64,000 bases of DNA from Pectobacterium araliae (GCF_037076465.1 NZ_AP028908.1:2356001-2420000); one strand, 5' to 3'. Positions 56,806 to 64,000 are shown, counted from the first letter of the stretch. Notes: a model not told the origin generated them from the sequence alone. Program-made: numbers and translations.

Positions 56806-56863
56806 CATAATGTTCGTTACGCGTTGGCCGCGTTCAGCGGCTTTCGCGTAATGCCACATTATG
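56806..56863. repeat. 58-base bulged palindrome (attC-like folding site)
   Basis: CATAATGT and ACATTATG, then TTACGCG and CGCGTAA, then GCCGC and GCGGC pair in nested order, with bulges TCG/TGCC and TTG/TTT and a GTTCA loop. As single strand it would fold to a three-part stem. This layout resembles attC or dif-like substrates of tyrosine recombinases, though no canonical box sequence is complete. Confidence 0.7.
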
Positions 56864-57029
56864 TTGAATGACGACTGGCCAGCAACGTTTCTTGCAGAGA
56901 ACGGCGTGGGTTAACGCTGGCCGGGCGACATTTACCGCCGGAGTGCCTTACCTGAACAAGGCAAGCGATGCGCCACGGACGGCGCGGCGTTTGCCCTGCA
57001 CCGTACCCTGCGGCCTTGAAGGGAATGAG

Positions 57030-58139
57030 CTAACTTTTGCGGCTATCCGGCAACGCGGGCATGTCGTGCGGCTCCGGTGTGTCCGCCTCCTCGTCCGCTA
57101 TCAGGTCAGCCAGCAGCCCGGTTTCTTCCTCAGCCTCACGCTCCGCCGGGTGCGTACTCGCATGGACTGCGGATAACGCCTTGATGGAGACTTGCGTATA
57201 GATTTGCGTGCTCTCCACGCTCGCATGACCCAGCATCGCCTGTATCCACCGGATATCCGCACCATTCTCCAGCATCTGCGTCGCCATCGCATGCCGGAAC
57301 AGGTGGCAGCTTCCCCATTGAGCGAGTCCCGATGCCCTGATGTAGTGGCCGACCGTGTGGGTAATGCCGTTCGACGTCAGTCCCGCGATTCCATCCAGCG
57401 CCACGAACAGCGCCGTGATGTCCTGACTGACCAGCAGTTGCGGCCTCACCTGTTGCTGGTAATAACGTAGCCAGCGCAGTGCCCGGTTTCCTATCGGGAT
57501 AACCCGGTCTTTCCTTCCCTTGCCCTGCCTCACCGTTACCGTTTTACGGCTCCCGTCCACGCTGTAGACATCCAGCTTTACCACCTCGCCCCGGCGCAGC
57601 CCCGTTGACCACAGCAGCTCCATCAGCGCACGGTCACGGATGCCCTGAAGCGTCGTCAGGTCGGGTAAGGCCAGTACCTGCTCCACCTCTTCCACGCTCA
57701 GTATCGTGCGCGGCAGTCGCTTTTCCAGCTTCGGCAACTCAAGATCCGCCGCCGGGTTCGCCAGTATCAGATGCTGTTTCGTCATCCATTTGAACCACAC
57801 CTGCAACGGCTGTAACGCCGTGCGTTGTGTTCGGGTGGAGAGGGGTTCACCGTTGCTTTTGCGGTACTGATACAGATGCCGCTGGTAACGCTCAAGGATA
57901 GGCCGCGTCACCTCTGCGCCGTAGTGGACTCCCCGCTCCGCTGCCCACTGGATAAAACGATAGTCGTGGTGCGTCTGCGTCTTCAGCGTGGTTTCCGACC
58001 CGTTCCGCTCCCATCGCCACACCACGAACCGCAGCAGCAGCGCGTACAGGCTCTTCGGGTCACAGGCCGGACCAACCGGTTTACGGTAGACCTCATCCAC
58101 CGTCAGCAGCGCACCCGCTCGCGGTTTACGGTTGGCCAT
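57030..58139 (-). CDS. Tyrosine recombinase/integrase
   Basis: A 369-residue site-specific recombinase. The N-terminal SAM-like core-binding domain (TLKTQTHHDYRFIQWAAERG) is followed by the catalytic domain with all five residues: Arg in STGLRRGE, Lys in QGKGRKDRV, HLFRH (His and Arg), LGHAS (His) and the Tyr nucleophile in TQIYTQ. A C-terminal acidic tail of about 40 residues is extra. It starts at an ATG at 58139 behind AAGGAGG, inside the end of the primase gene, so the two are coupled. The XerC-like form with its own primase suggests a self-mobilising element. Confidence 0.92.
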   Translation of the reverse strand: MANRKPRAGALLTVDEVYRKPVGPACDPKSLYALLLRFVVWRWERNGSETTLKTQTHHDYRFIQWAAERGVHYGAEVTRPILERYQRHLYQYRKSNGEPLSTRTQRTALQPLQVWFKWMTKQHLILANPAADLELPKLEKRLPRTILSVEEVEQVLALPDLTTLQGIRDRALMELLWSTGLRRGEVVKLDVYSVDGSRKTVTVRQGKGRKDRVIPIGNRALRWLRYYQQQVRPQLLVSQDITALFVALDGIAGLTSNGITHTVGHYIRASGLAQWGSCHLFRHAMATQMLENGADIRWIQAMLGHASVESTQIYTQVSIKALSAVHASTHPAEREAEEETGLLADLIADEEADTPEPHDMPALPDSRKS

Positions 58140-61100
58140 GCTGCGCCTCCTTGTTGACATTGGGGCCGATAGCAGCAACACGTTTTCTTTTTCCTCTTAT
58201 TACCGTGTTTTCAGCAACCCCGACCGGCTCACCCGCTAAGTCTTGCTGGCTCTGGCCTGACGCCGCTTTTTCACCCTCCGACCGCTGCCCGACCGTACCC
58301 CGACCAGCGGCCGACCGGGCACCTTCCAACCCCGACCGGTTATCGCTGCCCTCAACCACGCTATTTACCGGTGAACCCGCACTTACGGGCAGCACGGTTT
58401 TACCCGTTTTCTTTTTTCCCTTTATTACTGCGTTTTCAGCAACCCCAACCACTTCACCCGCCAAGCTTTGCTGTCTCTGGCCTGACGCCACTTTTTCACT
58501 GTCCGACTGACTACCGACCACACCCCGACCAGTAGCCGACCACTCTTCATCTGACCCCGACCAGCTATCACTGCCCTCACTGGCCGGAACGGTTTTTTCC
58601 ACATCCAGTAACCCGCATAAGTGCGGCTCGCCGCTGTCTTCGCCATCCCATAACAGGCCGTATTCATAGGTTAACCCACGCCGGAACAACACCAGATATT
58701 CCATTTCCAGCAGCCGCGCCAGATGGACTTTTAGCTGCGTATCGCCCCAGCGCAGTGTTGCCCGGACATCCCGCCGTGAGAAGCGGACTTCTTCCGCCTT
58801 CAGCGCCTGACGCGCTGCAACGTCCCGCACCATTTCACGCAACAACACCAGTAACTTCCGCGTCTGCGGCGGCATCTCGTCCAGCGTTCGTCCCAGTACC
58901 TCATGCGCCAGTTGATTGGCTAACGCGATATCACTCTGTTCCACCTCGATATACTCGATAACCTGCCCCCGGTGCCCGACCCGTTTCACTGCCCGCTGGT
59001 ACTGATGTAACAACGCGATGGACTGGATTAAGGTGAGGTATTTCATATGGTCGCGCCGGGTTCTTGTCTTGTCGCTCAGGAACGTCAGCCGGTCGGCATA
59101 CGGATTGACCACCTTCAGTGGACGCAGCAGCCGCTGCGCGTTCTGGTGCAACGTCGTCAGATACTGCTTTTCTGAGGACTGAAGCAACCCTTCCAGCGTC
59201 TGGCCGTGACGTTGCATCGCGTGTATCGCCTGCGTCTGCTCTCTGGATTCGTTCACCGTCAGCACTAAGCAACGGTTCAGCAGCTCTTCGTCCACGTCGA
59301 TGGCCGTGGTGGTCAGCATCAGCATCACCGGTCCCTGCACTTTATACTCCCGTGTGACCAGCTCCCCGCTCTGCTCGTTCTTCCCGGTCGAGGCTATCTT
59401 CAGCTCCCCGTCCGACTGCAACAGCTTCAGCGCATACGCCGCCTGTCTGACCCCTTCCTCTTCCGCTATCGCCAGTATCTTGTGCTGTAGCGAGGTTTCG
59501 CCAAGGTAGTACAGGCTCTGCCCGGTCATCGCCGAGTACTGGATACGCTCTTCTTCCGGCATCAGCCCCAGCACCGCGTCCATCAGCGAGGATTTCCCCG
59601 CTGCCGATGAGGACTGGATAAGTACGGCCAGCGGTTTATCCAGCTTGCGCGACGTCGCCGCCAGATACCCGGTCAGCAGATTGGTGCTTTCCCCCACCAC
59701 GCCACAGGCCGCCAGGTCATTGACGATACGGTCGGTGAGATGGGGGGATTTGAGTAACGCAAGCGCTGCCGCTTCGTCTTCCACGCTGACCGTCACCGCC
59801 GATGACGTTTCCTCAACGGCATGCTGACGCTGTTCGTCCTGCTTCTGCTCCAGCATCAGCAGCACCCGACCGCATTCACGTTTGATGACCGATACCTCAC
59901 AGCCCAGTTCAACCGCCGCCGCGCTGATATAGCTCTGACGATGACGTGAGCTGTACATGTCCAGTGAGTCCACATGGAACGCGCCGGTTGCGTCATCCCG
60001 AACCTGCACGTTCACCTTCATCACCTCGGCCACGCTGTTTTTCTGCCAGCCCCGCACCCGCCACACCCGTGGTCCGGCGCGTAACAGCAGCTCACCTGCA
60101 TACGTCTGTTCGCATGGCACCACATCAACCGCAGGTGCGGAGGCGGTTAAAGAAGACGCTCCACCGTCCGCTTCAGACACCGGCGTTTCATGGCTGAACA
60201 CCACGCCGGGGACAACCCCTTTACCCATCCAGCGAGCCTGCTCCAGCGCCAGCCCTAACGCCGCTTCAGGATTACCGCTCTTCAGCGCATAGGCATTCGC
60301 ATCCAGCCCTTGCGGGAACTGCACCCGCCACGCCCCGATACCGCTTTCCAGCAAGTCACCGGCCACGGCTTCCGCACCCCGGTCGCCCGCCTCATCCCGG
60401 TCATAGGCTATCAGCACCCGTTTCACCCCGTGGTACTGCAACGCGGCCAGATGCTCAGCGGTAAAACCGTTGCAGCCATACGCGGCTATCACGTTGCGGA
60501 ACCCCGCGCACCAGAAGGTCATGGCATCGATTAACGCTTCACACAGGATGATGTCCGGTGAGGCTTTCAGCGCTTCCTCGTTCCACACCCCGGCCAGCGG
60601 TGACGGTAAGTAGAGGTGCTTCGCCGCCCCTTTCTTCACCGCATAGTCCGCCGTGGTTCGGCGACCATACAACTGCAACACCCGCCCGCGCTGCGCCACG
60701 TTCGCCGACTCGCTCCAGCCCACGACCGGCATCACCACGCAGCCCCGGAAGTGGTCTTGTCGCGTACTCGCCCGCAACACCCCCAGTCCGGCCAGCCGCT
60801 CACGCAGCCGTTTTCCCTCCAGACTTGAGGTGGACGGCAATAACCCCGCGCTGCCGCCGATGCCGTGATGACCCGCGAACCCCAACTTAAAATGGCTTAC
60901 CAGTTCAGGATGGCTCAGCCCGCGACTGACCAGCCACTGCTGTGCCTCCGGGCTGCTCAGCAGATTGTGGTGATAGAAGTCGATAACCTGATGCAGCAAC
61001 GCCTGACCGTCATCATCCAGATCGGACAGAGAGGTACGCACCACCGTGGGCGAGACAGGGACGGCGGCTAAAGAAGACGGGGTTCCGGCCAGCTCCCGCA

Positions 61101-61368
61101 GCCGCACCAGAGTCTGCGGATAGGTCAGCCGCTCAGTCTGTTGCAACCAGTCCAGCACCGACCCCGATGCGCCGCAGCCGAAGCAGTGATACAGGTTCTT
61201 TGACGGCGTAATGACGCAGGACGGCGTTTTCTCCCGGTGGAACGGACACAGGCACACATGGCTGTCGTCGCCCTGCTTTTTCAGCACATGACCCTGAGAC
61301 TGCGCCACGGTCAGCAACGACACCTCTCGCTTGAGTCGCGCCAGTTCTGCCGGTGTCATTCGTCCCAT
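58126..61368 (-). CDS. CHC2 zinc-finger/TOPRIM primase fused to ATPase (primase-helicase)
   Basis: A 1080-residue protein. An N-terminal zinc finger (CLCPFHREKTPSC, YHCFGCGASGS) and TOPRIM domain (LCEALIDAMTF, RVLIAYDRDEAGDRGAEAV) make a DnaG-like primase. A central P-loop ATPase follows (SSSAAGKSSLMDAVLGL, then a KILAIAEEEGVRQAAYALKL Walker B region), suggesting helicase activity. A winged-helix-like part comes next, then a tail with two 57-residue repeats. I start at the ATG at 61368 (AGGAG eight bases upstream). It resembles the replication proteins of satellites such as P4 in function, not in layout. Confidence 0.85.
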   Translation of the reverse strand: MGRMTPAELARLKREVSLLTVAQSQGHVLKKQGDDSHVCLCPFHREKTPSCVITPSKNLYHCFGCGASGSVLDWLQQTERLTYPQTLVRLRELAGTPSSLAAVPVSPTVVRTSLSDLDDDGQALLHQVIDFYHHNLLSSPEAQQWLVSRGLSHPELVSHFKLGFAGHHGIGGSAGLLPSTSSLEGKRLRERLAGLGVLRASTRQDHFRGCVVMPVVGWSESANVAQRGRVLQLYGRRTTADYAVKKGAAKHLYLPSPLAGVWNEEALKASPDIILCEALIDAMTFWCAGFRNVIAAYGCNGFTAEHLAALQYHGVKRVLIAYDRDEAGDRGAEAVAGDLLESGIGAWRVQFPQGLDANAYALKSGNPEAALGLALEQARWMGKGVVPGVVFSHETPVSEADGGASSLTASAPAVDVVPCEQTYAGELLLRAGPRVWRVRGWQKNSVAEVMKVNVQVRDDATGAFHVDSLDMYSSRHRQSYISAAAVELGCEVSVIKRECGRVLLMLEQKQDEQRQHAVEETSSAVTVSVEDEAAALALLKSPHLTDRIVNDLAACGVVGESTNLLTGYLAATSRKLDKPLAVLIQSSSAAGKSSLMDAVLGLMPEEERIQYSAMTGQSLYYLGETSLQHKILAIAEEEGVRQAAYALKLLQSDGELKIASTGKNEQSGELVTREYKVQGPVMLMLTTTAIDVDEELLNRCLVLTVNESREQTQAIHAMQRHGQTLEGLLQSSEKQYLTTLHQNAQRLLRPLKVVNPYADRLTFLSDKTRTRRDHMKYLTLIQSIALLHQYQRAVKRVGHRGQVIEYIEVEQSDIALANQLAHEVLGRTLDEMPPQTRKLLVLLREMVRDVAARQALKAEEVRFSRRDVRATLRWGDTQLKVHLARLLEMEYLVLFRRGLTYEYGLLWDGEDSGEPHLCGLLDVEKTVPASEGSDSWSGSDEEWSATGRGVVGSQSDSEKVASGQRQQSLAGEVVGVAENAVIKGKKKTGKTVLPVSAGSPVNSVVEGSDNRSGLEGARSAAGRGTVGQRSEGEKAASGQSQQDLAGEPVGVAENTVIRGKRKRVAAIGPNVNKEAQHGQP
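58176..58577. repeat. Two tandem 57-codon repeats in the primase tail, with five CCCCGACC motifs
   Basis: Segments 58176-58353 and 58402-58577 encode similar tails (SEKVASGQRQQSLAGE / GEKAASGQSQQDLAGE; VGVAENAVIKGKKK / VGVAENTVIRGKRK). CCCCGACC occurs at 58218, 58298, 58330, 58523 and 58555. The spacing suggests possible iterons, or merely coding reuse. Confidence 0.75.
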
Positions 61369-61404
61369 TCCGTCGCTCCTGTAAAAACCTGTCAAGACTT
61401 ATTA

Positions 61405-61425
61405 AGTGTACTTTAACGGTACACT
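61405..61425. promoter_or_regulatory. Operator-like dyad in the divergent promoter of the element
   Basis: AGTGTAC and GTACACT are separated by seven bases in the 102-base gap between primase and regulator genes. TATATT and TATACT -10-like boxes lie beside it, and TACTTTA is repeated at 61409 and 61432. It is the expected site of the Xre-type regulator. Confidence 0.55.
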
Positions 61426-61470
61426 ATATTATACTTTAGTCAAGTCAGCTTAACGGGAGCGGTTACTATC

Positions 61471-61866
61471 ATGGACAACATTCATTACTGGTTCACCGCT
61501 ATGAACTTCTCCCAACGTATTGTCGCATTGCGTAAACAACGTGGATTAACGCAACAAGGCTTATCTGATGCCACAGGCATTCATGTCCAGCAGATTAAGC
61601 GCTACGAAGCCGGTAGCTCTTTACCTACTGCCGATGCACTCAAAAAACTGGCGATTGTCCTGCACGTTACCGCTGACTTTCTGTTGTTTGAACCCGGTGA
61701 ACGTGAACCAGAGGATGACATGAAGCTGCGCTTTGAGGCTGTGGCTGCCATGTCTGAAGAAGATCGTGAGGTCGCTAAAGCCGTGCTGGATGCCATGATT
61801 GTGAAGAGTCAGGTCACACAGGCTGTGGACCGGGTAAGTAAAAACACGGCTAAAAGGAAGTCATAA
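61471..61866 (+). CDS. Xre-family (Cro/CI-like) helix-turn-helix regulator
   Basis: A 131-residue regulator with an HTH_3 domain (FSQRIVALRKQRGLTQQGLS, DATGIHVQQIKRYEAGSSLP) and a helical C-terminal part (DMKLRFEAVAAMSEEDREVA). It is divergent from the primase-integrase operon, the usual switch arrangement in phages and integrative elements. An upstream ATG (61471, GGGAG site) and an internal one (61501) are both possible. It probably represses the primase promoter through the dyad at 61405. Confidence 0.85.
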   Translation: MDNIHYWFTAMNFSQRIVALRKQRGLTQQGLSDATGIHVQQIKRYEAGSSLPTADALKKLAIVLHVTADFLLFEPGEREPEDDMKLRFEAVAAMSEEDREVAKAVLDAMIVKSQVTQAVDRVSKNTAKRKS

Positions 61867-61882
61867 ACACGCAAGAGATAAC

Positions 61883-61916
61883 GCGTGGTTACGGTGCTCG
61901 AACACCGCAACCACGC
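61883..61916. other. 34-base hairpin in the leader of the symE-like gene
   Basis: GCGTGGTT, A, CGGTG, loop CTCGAA, CACCG, C, AACCACGC form an almost perfect stem between the regulator stop and the symE-like start. It could be an antisense RNA of SymR type, part of the leader fold, or a terminator of the regulator gene; T runs are lacking. Confidence 0.5.
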
Positions 61917-61946
61917 TCACCACTGGCAACTAAAGAGGTAGTTACT

Positions 61947-62183
61947 ATGGCTAGGCAGCATCATAAGTCAGAACCCGCCACACCCCAAGCATTACGACAC
62001 CTGAAGGTCGGCTATGTCAGCCGCCGTCACGCAGACCGCAATGATATGACGCGCTATTACAGCCGCAGCCCCAGCCTGCATCTTACCGGCCACTGGCTGG
62101 AAGCCGCGGGATTTAGGACAGATACGTCAGTCGTCATCACCGTTGAACACGGTCAACTGCTGATCCGCATTGTGACTGAATGA
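61947..62183 (+). CDS. symE: SymE-like type I toxin
   Basis: A 78-residue protein of the SymE family. The N-terminus (MARQHHKSEPATPQALRHLK) is basic; the conserved C-terminal AbrB-like part reads SPSLHLTGHWLEAAGFRTDT, then SVVITVEHGQLLIRIVTE. In E. coli SymE is an SOS-induced toxin held down by an antisense RNA, SymR. A GAGGT site lies upstream. It is convergent with cdiI, with a hairpin between. The same tail occurs truncated at two other module borders. Whether it is toxic here is unknown. Confidence 0.85.
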   Translation: MARQHHKSEPATPQALRHLKVGYVSRRHADRNDMTRYYSRSPSLHLTGHWLEAAGFRTDTSVVITVEHGQLLIRIVTE

Positions 62184-62196
62184 CGGATACAAAAAA

Positions 62197-62222
62197 ATCC
62201 CGGCCTTTTTGGAAGCCGGGAT
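62197..62222 (-). terminator. Terminator of the cdiA-cdiI operon
   Basis: ATCCCGGC / GCCGGGAT stem. On the minus strand it is followed by seven T residues directly after cdiI, a good intrinsic terminator. It also serves the convergent symE-like gene less well. Confidence 0.85.
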
Positions 62223-62231
62223 CGTTTCAGT

Positions 62232-62492
62232 CTATTTTGGATATGAGATTGCAATCTTATATTCATCACAGATAAATCCCTCATCTGCTCTATTATGAGG
62301 GGTTTTATCCGTTGAAAAATATCTTAATGTCGGTTCTTCCTTTTTTATTTTCAGTTGTAACGATTGTGACATTTTTTTAGAGAAGAATATAACTTTCTCC
62401 ATGTTAGACCATCCATCTGATATCTCTCTCACTGAGTTACCTTCAGCAAGAGAGATCTCGATAGCGTGGTCTATATAAGGTGATTTAGTCAT
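62232..62492 (-). CDS. cdiI: CdiI immunity protein
   Basis: An 86-residue protein (MTKSPYIDHAIEISLAEGNS, VREISDGWSNMEKVIFFSKK, DEGFICDEYKIAISYPK). It directly follows cdiA, with the ATG at 62492 touching the cdiA stop. No family recognised. Position makes it the immunity partner of the TNT-like toxin tail. Confidence 0.85.
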   Translation of the reverse strand: MTKSPYIDHAIEISLAEGNSVREISDGWSNMEKVIFFSKKMSQSLQLKIKKEEPTLRYFSTDKTPHNRADEGFICDEYKIAISYPK

Positions 62493-64000
62493 TTACTTAC
62501 CCAAGTCTATTTTATCTATCAATTTCAATTGACTATTGTAGTCTTTTATAAAGTACTGAGTGGCGCCACCGGGACCCAGTAATGGGTTAGCCATTACTTG
62601 GCCAGAGGGGATTCTTATATCATTAGTAATCTCATAAATTCCCATTTGAGGGCGGTATCCGAACTCTGGATGAGGTGATACTTGTAGGTTTTTAAATATT
62701 GACTCTCTGCTAAATCCTGCATCTAGCAATGTATTCCATGACGTATAATAAGACGATTGTCCTGGTATCCCGCCGTACACTCTGCTACCAGCAGGTAAAG
62801 TAACCATTCCCCATTCATCTGCCTTATATCCCCATTGAACCTGATCAGATTTCGCAATGTGAATATCAAAATTAGACGACTCCCGCGCCTTCTGGCTTTC
62901 CGCGACATTGGCCTTGATGCGATCGGCCATTGACATCGTGGTATTAGTTGCTTCAGATGCCTTGCTAACACTATTTACACTATAGTAGCCAGCCAATGTA
63001 CTCACGATCCCATGCAACTGCATCACCCTGTCGTACTGCGATGCCACTTCATTCCAGTCTTTGTTATTCGCCTCCGCGATAGCGGTAATGGCCGCATCGC
63101 GGGTAATACTGCCTGTATCTAGACCGTTCAGGATGGCACTCGCATTCGCGGCGTCTTCTGGATACAAGTCTTTAAAGATCAATCGGTAACTTGCAGCACT
63201 TTCACCGTAACTGTTCAGCGCCTGCTGCGCCTGAGCCACCAATGCCGAGCACGCCCCGCCCGATTTATTCCCCTGCGTACAGATATCACGAATGGCCTGA
63301 TCGCGGTCTTTATCCAGTTGACGGGTATCAGCCAACTCTTTCGCTTCATCCTGCGTCAGTGTCCCGGCTTTCTCCTTGCGCTCCAGTGCCGTTTTCTTTT
63401 CGGCTTCTTTCGCACTCAAGAAGTTATTCTCCACCGCATTACGCCCAGACTGCGCGCCGCTGGCGGCAGACGCCGTGCTGTTGCCTGCCAGACCGGATAC
63501 CAGCCCGGAGGCCAGCGTGGAAAGCGCACTGACTGACTGCTTTTCCTCTTCCGTCAGGTCGTTTGCCGTCTTGCCGGGGTATTGATCGGCCATGATGGCG
63601 CGGGCGATCAGTTCACCGCTGGAGGCACCGATCGCCCCCGCAGCCGCATCCTGACCCGACAGTTGAGCGACCACAGCCCCCACCACCGCGTGCGCCATCG
63701 CGTTGGCTGCGATATCCGACGCCGTGATTTTGCTTTCATCCTTCGGTATCGTGACATCTTTCACCAACTGCGCCAGATACGGCGATGCGCCACTGGCAAT
63801 TGCTTTCTGGATGTCCCCACCCGCCAGTGCCTGAATCGCCGCCGTGGCTGCCTGTGCCGCTCGCTGGAAGTCACTGCCCGTGCCGTATTTTTGCATCTCG
63901 GCTTTGTAGGTCGGCGATTCCGTCAGCGCCTTTTTATAGTCTTCCCATTCCTGCGCCGAATCACCGTCTTGCGGACGGTTGACTTTGGCATCGCCCTTGG
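62493..64000 (-). CDS. cdiA: CdiA contact-dependent inhibition toxin, 3' end (5' part off the window)
   Basis: The minus frame is open from the right edge to the stop at 62493. It shows the end of the CdiA repeat and pretoxin region (KITASDIAANAMAHAVVGAV, ASSGELIARAIMADQYPGKT), the VENN motif at 63424-63435, and a C-terminal toxin of about 310 residues. The last 110 residues contain TLPAGSRVYGGIPGQSSYY, QMGIYEITNDIRIPSGQVMA and LGPGGATQYFIKD. This order fits the TNT-type NAD glycohydrolase fold, where the Arg and the Gln of G-TQY are catalytic. The toxin call is an inference. CdiA is secreted by CdiB and kills neighbours on contact. Confidence 0.9.
   Translation of the reverse strand, partial: KGDAKVNRPQDGDSAQEWEDYKKALTESPTYKAEMQKYGTGSDFQRAAQAATAAIQALAGGDIQKAIASGASPYLAQLVKDVTIPKDESKITASDIAANAMAHAVVGAVVAQLSGQDAAAGAIGASSGELIARAIMADQYPGKTANDLTEEEKQSVSALSTLASGLVSGLAGNSTASAASGAQSGRNAVENNFLSAKEAEKKTALERKEKAGTLTQDEAKELADTRQLDKDRDQAIRDICTQGNKSGGACSALVAQAQQALNSYGESAASYRLIFKDLYPEDAANASAILNGLDTGSITRDAAITAIAEANNKDWNEVASQYDRVMQLHGIVSTLAGYYSVNSVSKASEATNTTMSMADRIKANVAESQKARESSNFDIHIAKSDQVQWGYKADEWGMVTLPAGSRVYGGIPGQSSYYTSWNTLLDAGFSRESIFKNLQVSPHPEFGYRPQMGIYEITNDIRIPSGQVMANPLLGPGGATQYFIKDYNSQLKLIDKIDLGK

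Larger units (their letters stand above)
56126..57029. other. 904-base GC-rich region with no convincing gene; likely left end of the recombinase element
   Basis: Frames here are short and carry no family sequence. The middle part (56340-56800) is unusually GC-rich. It holds a hexamer run at 56581-56605 (GTTGAT, GTTGAT, GTTGAC, GTTGAT) and a 58-base bulged palindrome at 56806-56863. The tyrosine recombinase gene ends at its right edge. I think it contains the recombination site or replication origin of the element. Confidence 0.5.

Noticed and set aside
56310..56851. Overlapping 70-139 codon frames on both strands
   Set aside because: High GC leaves many frames open; none has a ribosome site with family-like sequence.
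56806..56870. XerCD dif site or a standard integron attC
   Set aside because: ACATTATGTTGAAT resembles a dif arm and GTTGAAT fits one attC box, but neither has its matching partner; described only as a bulged palindrome.

Overview
The window reads as chromosome of a soft-rot enterobacterium, most probably Pectobacterium. The evidence is two tandem KdgM-type oligogalacturonate porins with a KdgR box, a periplasmic family-2 pectate lyase, enterobacterial yidG/yidH and ascG-ascF-ascB genes, SymE-like genes and a CdiA contact-dependent inhibition locus. No tRNA, rRNA or CRISPR array was found.

Region 1 (1-15.1 kb) is mixed chromosomal DNA. It holds the start of a peptide-type ABC binding protein, a Tn3-family remnant with one terminal repeat, and a membrane-anchored metallo-beta-lactamase-fold hydrolase. 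Next comes a two-gene RNA-repair cassette (RNA ligase plus HD-phosphoesterase/polynucleotide kinase) behind a long leader that can fold. Then follow a HisN-like phosphatase, the ascB-ascF beta-glucoside operon with divergent ascG, a small chorismate mutase, and yidG/yidH.

Region 2 (15.1-31.1 kb) holds a MurNAc operon (murQ-murP-rpiR type regulator-CBM9-like protein). It is flanked by a broken nuclease-like gene and, upstream, by an inverted scrap of murP fused to an IS5-type transposase tail. After a lipoprotein and a ClbS/DfsB-like protein lies a sulfur-scavenging cluster: M20 deacylase, flavin reductase, two flavin monooxygenases, N-acetyltransferase, and an amino-acid ABC transporter with two binding proteins. 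It resembles the Bacillus routes for S-substituted cysteines.

Region 3 (31.1-45.7 kb) is mainly one long operon for urea use: atzF (allophanate hydrolase), urea carboxylase, a GntR regulator and the urtABCDE urea transporter. Urea is imported, carboxylated with ATP and biotin, and hydrolysed to ammonia.

Region 4 (45.7-51.6 kb) is pectin related: KdgR-box promoter, two KdgM-type porins, a PL2 pectate lyase and a divergent periplasmic binding protein.

Region 5 (51.6-64 kb) is an accessory island and the most interesting part. At the right edge is the 3' end of cdiA with a TNT-like toxin tail, its cdiI and a convergent symE-like gene. To the left are two orphan cdiA-CT/cdiI modules (ADP-ribosyltransferase-like and ParB-nuclease-like tails) and a decayed bank of small immunity-like genes. 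Truncated symE tails and a similar terminator hairpin mark the module borders. Between the main cdi locus and the orphan modules sits a compact cassette: an Xre-type regulator, a CHC2-TOPRIM primase-helicase with a tandemly repeated tail, a tyrosine recombinase, and a GC-rich end carrying a 58-bp bulged palindrome. I judge this to be a small integrative element that I cannot assign to a named family.
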